A stretch of 64,000 bases of DNA from Lunularia cruciata (Eukaryota > Streptophyta > Marchantiopsida > Lunulariales > Lunulariaceae): contig OX419758.1 of NCBI GenBank assembly GCA_948567375.1, positions 25,053,001 to 25,117,000 on the forward strand. The letters are read 5' to 3'. The translations under genes and the position numbers were made by a program. The notes under the pieces are model-generated. The model made no database searches. It worked only from the letters and a program-made list of their open reading frames with translations, and had not been told where the DNA came from. Positions 11,101 to 21,655 of this stretch are shown here, in pieces (position 1 is the first letter of the stretch; each line of letters begins with the position of its first letter).

Positions 11101-11950
11101 TTGGTGGGCTAATGTGACATTTTTTTTTGGCGGATTGGTCTTGCATGTGACTCCACCTCTATCTTGTGCTCCTCCAAGGTGACTTCCTTCAAATCCTTGT
11201 AACTAAAAGCAAAAACATGGATGAACTTGCGGAAAATCTCCTCAAATCTCACCTTCTCCTCCTTGGTAACATTTGGGCCATACTTGAGGGTAGATAACCT
11301 TCTCTCTACCTCCTCAAGTGTCAATGGTGATTTGTTTGGGTCCTTCAAAACCTCTGGCTTAGGTGCAAAATCCATAGCACACAAAGGATACACATCTGAA
11401 TCAGATTCAGATTCATCCTCCTCCGTGGAAGTCTCCTCTGCCATGCTTGTGTCCACACTTGAAGCTCCTTCTTCAGAATCTGATTCCCAATAATCAGAAG
11501 ATGGTGTATCTGAATGTGAAGTGTTGGTGGTGTTAGTCACAGGAATAGTGACTCTATGGTTTGATGGCCCAATCCTCAAGTACCCTTTGTGCCATTGATC
11601 AGTTGTGCGTGCTGCTCTCAACCATGGCCTCCCAAGAAGTAAGTCATAGCTTGAATCCTTCAAGACTTGGAAAGTCATGAGATTTTGAACTCCCATAACT
11701 GAAACTACCACTTTATCCATCACCCCTATTGGTCAAACTTGTTGCTTGTTTGCCATGCTCACCACAAATGTTGAAGGTCTTGAGGGTATCATACCCTACT
11801 TCTTCATCAAGCTTTCTAACATGGCATTTATTGATGATCCTCCATCAACCAATGCATCCTTGATGTTGTGACCATTCACTCTCATATCAATCTTGGAGGC
11901 ATATTCACAAGCCTCCCATGGTGCTGGCTTGGCATCCACCACCCCATTGA
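11101..11950 (-). pseudogene. Family B aspartic protease and RT leader
   Basis: The minus-strand ORF 11723-11109 (204 aa) starts inside the protease (VVVSVMGVQNLMTFQVLKD, flap YDLLLGRPWL). It then has a long acidic Ser/Glu/Asp linker (SDSEEGASSVDTSMAEE), followed by TLKYGPNVTKEEKVRFEEIF, which leads into RT. Upstream, near 11860-11820, a second frame reads ALVDGGSSINAM, the protease active site in the D-G-G form seen in several plant gypsy lineages. The acidic linker between protease and RT is unusually long and recurs in the second element at 28340-28450. Confidence 0.75.
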
Positions 11951-11959
11951 TATTGGAAC

Positions 11960-13347
11960 TTATTCCTTCTTCTTCCTCTTGCTCCTTTTAGAACTCAAAC
12001 CACCTTTAACCTCATTTCTCAAGGTAGGGTTCAAAGCAATTAATTGGCCTACTTTGATGTTAGCCTTGTGACTACCAACATCCTCCAACACATTGTAGTT
12101 CCATTGTTGCTTTGAGATCAAGAAGTCCTCCATCCCCAACTTCTTCCTTGGAGTCTTTGTTGTTGATGGTGTTGAGGTGCGAGTGCTCCTAGTAGACATA
12201 GGAGTATCCTTGCTTGGAGTAAATCCTTGAGAATAGTGAACATCCTCTGCAAAATGAGCTCTCTTCTTCTCTTGTGCCAAAAGCTCCAAATTAAGACCCT
12301 TGGAGTTTGAGCACTCTCCCTTCTCATACTTGCTCTCAACCACATCTATGGATGCTATCCCCTTACCTTTGTTGGGATTAGGAGCCACTTGGGTTTCACT
12401 ACCTCCCTCTTTCCCTCTATTGGCTCCCTCATAACCCCTTCCTCCATGGTAAGTGGAATTTGGGCAATTCCTTTGGATATGGCCTCTACCTCCACAACCA
12501 AAACAATTTCTATCATTGAAATTGTTGGCTGTTTGGCCTCCTCTATATGGATAGTTTCCATAACTCCTAGGCCCTCTCCCTACATTCTGATCCACCTCTC
12601 TCTTCTCCCATAGTTGCACCACATTGATCTTGAGATCCGCAAGTTGTTCTATGATGGTTTGAAGTGCATCCTTTGGTGGAGGTGCAAGAATTGGAGCAAC
12701 TACTACTTGTGGTGCAACCCTTGTCACCAAATTATCAGAAGTTCCACCATACTTGTAGCCTTGAGGAGGATGCACAAGCTCCTTCACCACCAAATCACTC
12801 TCATTCCCTTCCAAACTCTCCTCCATACAAACTGCGATCTTGATAGCTTCAACCTTGGAAGAAGGTTTCTCATAGCTCACCTTGCTTCTTATTTGTGGTC
12901 TCAACCCTCCACAAAATTCTTGGTGAGCATGGCCCCTATGCCAATCATTTTAGTCTCCACATCATCCCCACCCTTGCTCAATACTAAGCAAAATCTGGAC
13001 TCTAACTTTTCCACTCTTTCCACATAGACTCTCACTTTCTCTCCTTCTCCTTGCTTGAGAAAGGTAACCTCACTCATCAATCTCTCATAACTCTCATCAG
13101 GAAGAAATTTCTCAATGAGTGCTGAAGTCAAAGTCTCCCAAAACTCCTCTTCCCCATCTCTCCTCTCTCTCTTTTGGTATTCTGACTCATACCATGTAAG
13201 TGTTGCATCCTCAAAGAAATCTTGTAATAATGAGGCCCACTCATTCTTCCTCCTCTCATTGTTTCCTATGCAAGCTCTCTTGAAGTCTCTCACAAAGGCC
13301 TCCACATCTTCTCCATCCTTGCCAAAGAAAACCGGAAGTTCCCTTAT
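11960..13347 (-). pseudogene. Family B gag with CCHC zinc knuckle
   Basis: The minus-strand ORFs 13305-12901 and 12904-11960 are one gag gene split by a single-base loss near 12905 (the second B copy reads through here). The first has the capsid-like block WASLLQDFFEDATLTWYESE and LIEKFLPDESYERL typical of plant gypsy gag. The second carries the zinc knuckle CFGCGGRGHIQRNC (CX2CX4HX4C). By comparison with the element at 32470 the start codon should be at 13347-13345, where this copy has ATA instead of ATG. Gag would package element RNA. Confidence 0.85.
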
Positions 13348-13583
13348 CTTAACCTCTCACTATCTTTCTCTTCTTTCAATTTTTCTTTTTCTCTTTTCTT
13401 TTCTCTCACTCTATTACTAATAGAGTATATACATGACTAACACCATTTGAGATTAATCAACCCTAGGGAACACAAAAGGTTCAGGTTACTCCAAGATTTC
13501 TATAGCAACATCAAATCCTAGAGTGCATATTAATCGAACCCTCATGGATAGTTTATCCATAAGTTGAAAGATTATCTTCATCA

Positions 13584-14057
13584 CTAATCTTGAGAACTAG
13601 CTGATGAAGGTGGTAGTATTTCTGTAGCTGTACTAAGACTCTCTCTAAGATCCTTCACCAAAGTCTCCAAAAGTGCTTTTACTCCACTACACTCATGTCC
13701 TTTTGGAAGTCCTTCCACTCCACAAACCTCACACAACTCTTTGGTCTTAGATCTTCTCCCTCCTAATCTTGGTGAAGAAGGTCCAACATGCAAACCCAAA
13801 TCAAGTAAGCCTCTCCTTTCCCTCAATCTCTTTCTCTCAAAGGTCAATGGACATGAACTTGCCTTATGTCCCTTCTCTCCACATAGAAAGCACTTAGACT
13901 CACTCTTTCCTCCAAGTGGTGTAGGTTTTTGGATCCGCTCAACACTCTATTCAAATTCTATTGTAAACTCTCTTTTCCTCAAATCCACCCCTACAATCAC
14001 CTCAAACCTTTCGGGAACCTTGCATAATCTCAATTTCCACTCTTGATGACCCTCCAT
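13584..14057 (-). pseudogene. Extra zinc-knuckle ORF upstream of gag in family B (ORF0)
   Basis: Starting at ATG 14057 on the minus strand, a 157-codon frame runs to a stop at 13584, interrupted by one TAG at codon 37 (13949-13947), where the sister copy has a Glu codon. It carries a knuckle of form CX2CX4HX4C, then a basic RKRLRERRGLLDLGLHV segment, then a second Cys/His cluster CEVCGVEGLPKGHEC (CX2CX8HXC). It ends in a Ser-rich tail. It lies about 240 bp before gag, in the same orientation. I do not recognise the N-terminal domain. Both copies are decayed, but their shared frame suggests a real accessory protein. Confidence 0.6.
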
Positions 14058-14545
14058 GTTCCCAAGATGAATCTAAACACTCAAACATGCTTTTTGTTGA
14101 TCTCAAACTCCTTATGCATGAGATCTCCGCTCTGTAGAATTGACCCTTCCTCACAATATCACTCAAATCTCTCAACTAGTATGTCACAGTCCTTTGAAAT
14201 TTTGCACACTTGATCACAACTCTAGGGCGTCCCTCCTTGCAAAAGTTTCAGATCTTTTCATTGAGCCATTTGGCCTAGACACCTTTCTATTCAGCACACA
14301 TATTTCAGATTTGGTCTCAAAACCACCCCCCTCACTTCAAAAACTCATAACTCCCTGTGCAATAACGATCTCTCTCTAATTTTTGTGGCAGCAGGTAGGA
14401 TACAATGCATTGAATTTTCTTGGAAATGTTGAGGACAATTCATTGAAAATTGAAGAAATGGCAGACTCTGTACAATTTTCCAGAGAGCATGCAGTTGCCT
14501 TATCAACTTTACCCTATCAACTTTATAAAATTCTAGCCCAATGTG
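14058..14545 (-). other. Family B 5' internal region without clear coding
   Basis: This stretch matches 33177-33650 of the second family B element and belongs to the leader between its 5' LTR and ORF0. Neither copy has a convincing open frame here. It is cut at 14546 by the family D LTR. Confidence 0.5.
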
Positions 14546-15509
14546 TGTGACAACCCGGCAAATATCACTTTTGCGGTAATCAGGTAAGTAAAGTTTGTTC
14601 CCGAAGAGATACGAGTCAAAATTGGTCAAATACAAAGCAAAACAACAATTTCAGTTCTTCTTGGTTGCGTCTTTAATCTCTCAGGTAGAAACCACACCCA
14701 GAAGAGAGTAACAAGCACTGACTTGCAGTCTTGTCACAAATTCACACTTCTTAATCACAACTCCATCAAATCTTTCCAAACAATCTTGATTGTGATGATC
14801 CAGGCTCTCCCAAAAACAGCACTTCACTGCAAAATGACTTTGCCTCATAATTGTGTTCCACCCCTCCACTGAAGGCACAACTTCCTCGATCAAAATTGCT
14901 TCACATCAACTTTGCACTGCACTCACAAATGCAGTATACTACCAACACTGAAATTCCTCTCAAATCTATCAAGGCATTGCTTTGATTGCACTTCACTCAG
15001 GATCAAACACACAGAATGAATATCAAGGATGCGGAATCCAACATCCAACAAGCACTATGACTTGCACTTTGAATTTCTCCAAACACTCACAAACATAGAC
15101 ACAAAGTTGATACTCAGAATCAAGCTCAAGCAACGAGCACTGCTTCACAACACTTTGCTTTATCTATTCTTATAAATAATGAGCACTGAATAACATTTTC
15201 TTGCGAATGCCACTCTTAAATAGTGAAGCAATCGACAGTTCTAACAACTATACCATTCTACCACAACTGTTCTAACCTGCAGATCCAAAATAACAATGCA
15301 CCTCTTCATATCTGCCTCTTCAAATCTCAAATCTTTTACTAATCCAATCTGATGTCTACTTTGTCATCGGCTTTCAAACCCGAACCCGAAGTAATCTTAC
15401 TTCCTATCACTTTTTCCTCGGGTTTCAAATCTCCTACTTCTCCTACCAGATCCAGCAATTCTCTTTCCTGATCTAAAATTTCACTAGTGGGTAATCTATC
15501 TAACTCCTT

Positions 15510-17960
15510 ATCTCCCGACCCACTCTTCTCTAATGTCTATGATGGTAACTCCGAAGACATTTGGACTCCTATGTTATCTACTTCGAGTTTTGCTCTAGCA
15601 TCCTTCCAAAGTTTTTCTAACTCTATTTTCACTAAGTCTAATCTAATTGAAATGTTATCCTCTACCTCTAACACCTTTTTGTCTACACAAGTTCTTAGTT
15701 TTATTAACAAGGCATTCATCTCGGTGTCTTTCGCTTGTCTTCGCCTCGTCTCCTGCACCAACAGTTTTAACTCATGCAGTCACGCTTCTTCAATTCAAAT
15801 GCTGGCTTCTGTACTTAACATCGCATTCACCCTGAGGACTATCTCCTTCAATGGCTCCAACCTTGTCTTCCGTTCTCATTCCTGATCTGCAAGCCATTCC
15901 TCTTGGTATATCTCCAACTCTACCTCAAATTCGGCCTTCACCGTCTCCTTCTCCTTCTCCTTCTCCTTCTCCTTCTGTACAACTTTCTCTTCCTGATTAC
16001 GAAGTAATTCTCATAATTGGTCTTCTTCTTTATACCGCGCATACAACTCTCTTTGCCAGAGTTGCTTCTTCACCTCCATACTCTCCATCACTCTATCAAG
16101 CTCTTGATCCTTTGCTGCTACCCTCGCCATAGCATGGATAAGTTATACTCTTGAATCAGCAAACTATTGCTTCAAGATTTCAATTTCAGCTACCTGTCTT
16201 TCCCTTGCTATGTCACTCTTCCTCACAAGATCCTCTCGATAATTTACTTCTCTCTTCAGGTCTTCAATTACCTGACTTTGCTCTACTGCCTCCGCTCGCA
16301 GTACTTCTCTCTCCTCCTCACCTCGGGTTATACCTCTCTTCAACTCCAAGTTCTCTTCCTCTAATCTTGATAGGACCTGCAAAACAGTCTTCACCTCTGG
16401 ACAAGTCAATTGCACCTCCTTCTTCTTGGGCTCCAACTTCACCAACAACGGGCACACTACCTCTCGCAGGTAATCGACTCCATCACTGGCAACTACTTCC
16501 TCCCGCGGAGTGGTCTCTCTTTTCTCCTCGTGTTCTCCTGATACTCGCCTTCTTCTCTGGAGTCTTTGTATCGGGATTGATGCCTCACTGCCCGAGCTTT
16601 CTTCTACCTCTTCCTTCCCTCTGCTCGGCCCCGCTTCACACTTTGCCTTATGTTGCGAGCAAACTCCTTGCTGCACTGTGATCTTCTTTACCTCGGCCAC
16701 CGGAACTTTGTCTTCCAACGGCAAGTTGTCTTTGGCTTCCACCTCGGCTTGCACTTCTTCTTCTTCCTCATTAGCCGCTGACGCCGATGTCATCTCTCCT
16801 CCTTCTTCATTGTCACTGCTTGTATCTCCACTCTGCAATGTCAGTTTAGGTTCCTCCTCATGTTCCGAGTCCTCCGTCTTGAGCTCGGCCTCGTTTTCTG
16901 AGTCTTCATCTTCCGACTCAATCACCACCATACTTTGCCTTGGGTTCCTTCTCTGCATCTTCCGAGGTTTCTTGCTTTCTTCGGCTTCTCCTTGCCGACT
17001 CCTCTTCTTTGTCAGGGTACTTACTACGACCTCCATGTTCTTTCCTGTCTTCACGTATTAGTCGTCCGTGCTCCAGATTTGGAGAATATATTGCTGCTCC
17101 TCGACATCGACCTCCTTTCGCACATCCGGATGGAAATGCAACACCATCCGATTCCGCTCCGCCGAGGTCAGTAGATTGAGCCCGAGGTAGAAGTGTGCTG
17201 CAAATGGCACAATGTAATGTGGAGGCAACTTATCCCGCAAATTCCACACCATCTGCCTTGTTCTCCCGTGAAAACACCTCGCCCAATTGATAGGTTCTCC
17301 TACAAACAACTTATGGAAGAACACCGCTTGGTGTTTCATCACATAAGTCGTTCTCTCCGGCTTCAAGATTGCCATGAGAGCACTCACAATTCCCCTCTTG
17401 ACAAGATCTTTGTAGCTCTCAACCTTATACCCATTCTTCGTTCTTTTTTACAAGAAGGCATCTCTCACCTCCTACGTTTCTTGGGCTATCTCTCCTTTCC
17501 CCAAGAACGTGGCTCCCTACTCCGAGCTTGCCTCCTTCCCGAGTACAAGTCTCCAATCCGACTCTGTCCAGCGAGCCAAATTTCCTCTCTTTCCTTCTTC
17601 CTGGGGTCCATCGAGACACTTACTCTTGATGATTTTTGTCATGAATCCTGGAAAACTCACGTTTTAGTTCCATGCCAGAAAAGTGATCCAAAGTCGGCTC
17701 AAGACTTTGATCCTTGCTATCACATCTAATCTCCAAATCGCATGATTTCTCACTGCAAATTCAGAGTTCTTCTTCCCTCCTCCCATCTCTTCTACTTTCT
17801 CACTTTTTCCTCAATTTCACTCTCGCGACTTCTCCCTTGCGCACTAACACGAGTCCAACTCTATTTCACTTTCCCCGATCACCTGCAAGACGACTCCTCA
17901 ACGGCAAAGGAAAATTGCTTGACATTTTTTTGTTGCAGTTTCGATTTTTATAGAGTTGCG
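15510..17960 (-). pseudogene. Coiled-coil ORF inside the family D LTR (first copy)
   Basis: Minus-strand ORFs 17387-17058, 17054-16164 and 15761-15537 are pieces of one long frame shared with the solo LTR at 44225-46659. In order they give: a globular block (KPERTTYVMKHQAVFFHKLF, INWARCFHG, LPPHYIVPFAAHFYLGLNLL); a basic patch (TKKRSRQGEAEESKKPRK); a strongly acidic stretch (VIESEDEDSENEAELKTEDS); and a long Glu/Lys/Arg-rich heptad-like region. This copy reads through the point where the other copy has a frameshift, but has its own stops near 17056 and 16164. The globular block loosely recalls the 'putative plant transposon protein' domain seen in some plant elements; I am not sure of that. 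Confidence 0.6.
15943..15977 (+). repeat. CTCCTT microsatellite
   Basis: This is a run of CTCCTT hexamers inside the D LTR. The solo copy at about 44634-44660 has a shorter, imperfect version, so the repeat expanded in this copy. On the minus strand it encodes a Lys/Glu run within the coiled coil. Confidence 0.85.
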
Positions 17961-18338
17961 CTTCTTCGTCTTCCGTCACTTCAAGTTCCTACCGAGAAAT
18001 CACACCTCCAACATGCACCTGTCACTGTCAATCAACCTTTGCGCGTATGAGCTACGAGTTTTGAAACGGCTCCTTCTTGAATTTCTCGCCCTGACGAAAG
18101 GTTGTTAGACTGTCTTTGCCTTGGGTTGAGCTCCCCCCGATCCGAAGACAATTTACTTCGGGTTGTATGTTGACAGGGCATTTCTGAGTACTTCGCCTAA
18201 TGACCCAAAGTCACTTTACTTCTGGTTTCCTCCCGAAGACTCCTTTCCTTGCTTTCTTTGGTCATACGGGCGCAATCCGACTTCTCTATACACTTCTTCT
18301 CCTTTATTTTGAAAAAAAATAAAAATGTGGGCACCACA

Positions 18339-18352
18339 TACCCCCTCCCTCA
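18339..18352 (-). promoter_or_regulatory. Polypurine tract of family D
   Basis: On the minus strand this reads as a purine run GAGGGAGGGGGTA directly abutting the LTR start TGTGGTGCC. This is the expected position of the plus-strand DNA primer in an LTR retrotransposon. Confidence 0.75.
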
Positions 18353-19330
18353 AATGTGAGCGTCCCCGCAAACATAGACCTCGGGTGTCTTAGATACTTC
18401 CGAGTCTATGGTCCAATATCTCCGAACTCTTCACCCATTTACTCGAGTGGCAAAAGGATTACCTTCCAAGTCGACGAGCTGCATGGATCTATTTTCGTAA
18501 AGCTAAAGAACTTGATAGGGACCCATCCATCTCAAATGCAACTTGCCAGGAAAAAATATTTGGCGATTGTCATATAACAAAACCAAATCCCCTTCTGGTA
18601 CAATCACAGGCTTGATTCTCTTATTGGGCCTGACTTTCCTTTGTGCTTGTACTTCTTTCGTGGTTTGCATTGCATTGTCTCTCTTCTCTTCTAACCACAT
18701 TAGTTGATGAATCCAAAGATCCTGACTTTCTTCTTCCAACATTCGTTCTTTGCACAGAACCCGATATGTCGGAACTTCAAATTCAACTAGCAGTATGGGA
18801 TGCAAGCCATATGTCAAGAAGTATGGAGTTTTTTTGGTTGTAATCTTTTTTGTCGTTTGATATGCCTACAACGTGGCTGGTAATTTTGTATCCCAGTCAT
18901 AGGCATAATTGACAGTCATCTTATTCAAAATTTTACAAAGTAACCCATTCGCTTTTTCCGTTGAGCCATTTGCTTTTGGGTTATAAGGAGTCGTCTTCCA
19001 ATGTTTAATCTGAAAGTACTTGGTTAACGCCTCCATTATAGAGTTCAAAAAATGTGTTCCTCGGTCCCTGACCAATTCCAAAGGACACCCATATCGGGAG
19101 ATGATGTTTCAAAAGAAGAATTCCGCCACAGTTTCAACATCATCTTTGCGAGTTGCTTCCGCTTCGACCATCTTGGTAGCATAGTCAGTGCACACCAAGA
19201 TGTATCACTTTCTTGTAACTTGGGTCACTGGTTGAATGGGACCCACAAAATCAATCCCCCATTTCTCAAATGGGGCCAAAGGCATAATTGGTCTCAAAGG
19301 CCATTGAGAAGTAGCCGTCGGCTTCCCCGT
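18353..19330 (-). pseudogene. Family D integrase core and C-terminus
   Basis: Minus-strand pieces: around 19320-19090 the core start (KWGIDFVGP-like, in broken frame); 19081-18866 with ELVRDRGTHFLNSIM (second catalytic Asp) and YNPKANGSTEKANGL (catalytic Glu); and 18817-18503 with the C-terminal domain (MTYGLHPILLVEFEVPT, VPEGDLVLLYDNRQ, LHLRWMGPYQVL). Stops between the pieces show decay. It belongs with the RNase H at 19660-20256 and the long LTR to its left as one family D element lacking its 5' half. Confidence 0.8.
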
Positions 19331-19333
19331 TCT

Positions 19334-20269
19334 CTAACAAGCATCACAGCTTTGGATATGAGCATCTACATCTTTGTACATTGTAGGCCACCAATACCTT
19401 GCCGAAAGAATTTTCTTTACAGTATTCTTCAGAGCATAGTGTCCTCCTAATGCTTTGGAGTGTAAAGATTCAATTACTTCTCCTACTTCGTATGACTCCA
19501 AGCATTGACGAAGTACTTCATCTTCGCCCATCTTAAATAAAATGCTGTGTTTAAGCTGGTACGGCCCCATTTTCCTGAGAAAGACTGCCCGCTGTTCCGG
19601 GTCCATCCTCTCAGGACAATAGAGAGTATTCAGATAATGATATTCAGTTGCATACCTCGTACTTCACATTGCTGATAAGTAATACAACTCTTCGTCAGGG
19701 AACCGATCGTCAATTTTCCACTCCTGGTCTTGAGTCTCCAACCTGGATAGGAAGTACACATTCGAATGCAAAGCTCCCTTCCTTACTTGTACAGTATATG
19801 TGAACTCTTGTAATAACAAGATCCATCTTGCAATTCGTCCCAATAAATCTGCCTTCTTGACCAAATGTTGCAATGCGTAATGGTCAACATAGAAGACAAA
19901 CTCATACCCCAACAAATAATGATGAAATTTCTTGCAGGCATACACCATTCCAAGTGCTTCTCTTTTAGTCGTCAAATAGTTCTTTTCAGAACTGAAAGTT
20001 GTCGGCTGGCATAATACACCGGGTAGTCCTTCTTCTTCTCATCCTTCTGACTTAAGATGACTCTGATGGCCATGGACAAAGTGTCCACATATATATGAAA
20101 AGGGACGTCCCAATTTGGGGCCCTCATGACTGGTGCTTCAACCAGTTTCTTCTTCAACACCTGGAAAGCTTCTTCTTGATTTGCTTCCCACAGATAGTCT
20201 TCCGATTTCTTCAGCAGCTTTGTAAGTGGTGCAGCAAGCACTGCATAGTTTGACACGAAGCGTCTCTTG
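19334..20269 (-). pseudogene. Family D RNase H and integrase zinc-binding domain
   Basis: The minus-strand ORF 20256-19972 gives the RT end and RNase H start (EANQEEAFQVLKKKLVEAPV, PFHIYVDTLSMAIRVILSQ, PVYYASRQLS). 19975-19664 continues with TTKREALGMVYACKKFHHYL, FYVDHYALQHLV and RIARWILLLQEF. 19606-19334 is the H2C2 zinc region with HYALKNTVKKILSARYWWP and CDAC. The element is truncated at about 20269, where the sequence changes abruptly to family B leader, so RT, protease and gag of family D are missing. Confidence 0.8.
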
Positions 20270-20409
20270 GTTCTCTAACATAAGTTCAGCCCTCTCCTCT
20301 CCTAATGTTCTCTCCAAGTAAGCTCTCATAGCCTCCTTCTGCCTAACGTAGAATTGAACGCAGAACATTATCTTGCCTTCTAGAGAGGTCCTGGCAATGG
20401 AACCCAAAA
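20270..20409 (-). mobile_element. Family B 5' leader with primer-binding-site-like start
   Basis: This 140-bp stretch matches 33893-34031 of the second family B element. On the minus strand it begins directly after the LTR end with TTTTGGGTTCCATTGCC, where the TGG a few bases in is the usual start of a primer-binding site. A small frame follows (MFCVQFYVRQKEAMRAYLER) that is conserved in the other copy. It is the remnant of the 5' end of a family B element cut by family D. Confidence 0.65.
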
Positions 20410-21325
20410 TGTGAGCCGGCCTGTCTCTCACTCAAGATGAACCTCTGATGGCTATTATGGTAGCGCACCATGGACTAAGAAGGCAAGGAACCCCAACTCC
20501 ATCATACTCCTCCAAGGCTAACACTCCAAGACTCAAGACATTGCTCACTAGAGAACTCAATGAGAGAGAGATAGTTGCAAATGAAAGGATGATGAGTACA
20601 TCCTCACCCCTTGTTTATATACTTGTGAAATAGTTACATACCAAAGTTACTAATTACTGTAGTAACTCAAGTTACTAGACTAAAAGTCAAGTAAAGTCAA
20701 AAAGTAGAAAGGAATATCCATTCACATGGGCATATTCCCCTAAGCATGTGGTCTTATCTTGACCCAACCACTAAGTCAAGGATTCCTTCACATGGGCTAT
20801 CCTTGGACTAAAGAAGAATCCAAAACAAAAAGGCTTGTGGGTCCAAGAGTTCTCAACTCTTTCCTCAAAGCCAAACACCTAGGAATAATACCAAGTCAAC
20901 ACACTAAAATCCAAAATAGTGGTGCTCATCAAGGATAGCCCATGTGAAGGAATCCTTGATTTATTGGTTGGGTCAAGATAAGACTACATGCTTAGGAGAA
21001 TATGCCCATGTGATTGGATATTCCTTTTTACTTTTTGACTTTAATTGACTTTTGGTCTAGTAACTTGAGCTATTGCGGTAATTAGTAACTTTGGTATGTT
21101 ACTATTTCACAAGTATATAAATAAGGAGTGAGGAGGTACTCATCATCCTTTCATTTGCAACTATCTCTCTCTCATTGAGTTCTCTAGTGAGCAATGTCTT
21201 GAGTCTTGGAGTGTTAGCCTTGGAGGAGTATGATGGAATTGGGGTTCCCTGCCTTCTTAGTCCATGGTGCGCTACCATAATAGCCATCAAAGGTTCATCC
21301 TGAGTGAGAGACAGACCGGCTCACA
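20410..21325. repeat. Palindromic pair of truncated family B LTRs
   Basis: Left arm 20410-20930 is a family B LTR on the minus strand missing its TGTAACACC end. Right arm 20930-21325 is the same LTR on the plus strand, starting mid-LTR at AAGGATAGCCC. The arms pair over about 395 bp (20410-20807 against 20931-21325) around a loop of about 123 bp. The join at 20930 shares a single base between the two pieces. The left arm is the 5' LTR of the leader at 20270-20409. Confidence 0.8.
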
Positions 21326-21655
21326 GACCATTATAGCAAAAACCCCACCAAACGTAAGAATGACAGACCAAGAACAAAGTCAAGAATGACAGACTAGGAA
21401 CAGTAGCCAAAGGAATGAGAAGGGCAGAAATAATCTAACCCTTATACAAATATCTGTTGGGAAAGGTCAGCACCCAAAATAATGGTAGACAAGTTGCGAA
21501 GAAAGAGTTGTTGTCACTAAACCACATGCCAACACCAGTGTTAGACTACAAGAGAAGTACCAAGTCTTTGACAAACAAGACAGCCTAAGCACAGGCAGCT
21601 AGGTGTACGGTGCAATCTCAAGACCTTACAATCCCCGTGACAACATACATATAGC
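21326..21655. other. Unassigned stretch before family E integrase
   Basis: There is no supported ORF. A motif block at about 21564-21645 (CTAAGCACAGGCAGCTAGGTG and the following bases) recurs at about 47501-47575 and 50640-50722. Otherwise I see nothing I can assign. Confidence 0.4.

Larger units (their letters stand above)
14546..18338 (-). mobile_element. 3' LTR of family D element, about 3.79 kb, with internal reading frame
   Basis: On the minus strand this LTR starts TGTGGTGCCCACA at 18338 and ends GGGTTGTCACA at 14546. Immediately upstream of its start (18339-18352) is a polypurine tract reading GAGGGAGGGGGTA, which marks it as a 3' LTR. The same unit stands alone at 43241-47030 with a target-site duplication, which confirms the ends. 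The length, 3793 bp, is exceptionally long for an LTR. It contains a sense-oriented coiled-coil ORF. The left edge interrupts family B leader sequence. Confidence 0.85.

Noticed and set aside
16510-17061. A 183-codon plus-strand ORF rich in Ser and Leu
   Set aside because: It lies antisense to the coiled-coil frame of the D LTR; its composition is the mirror of Glu/Lys-rich codons, and the equivalent frame in the other copy is broken.
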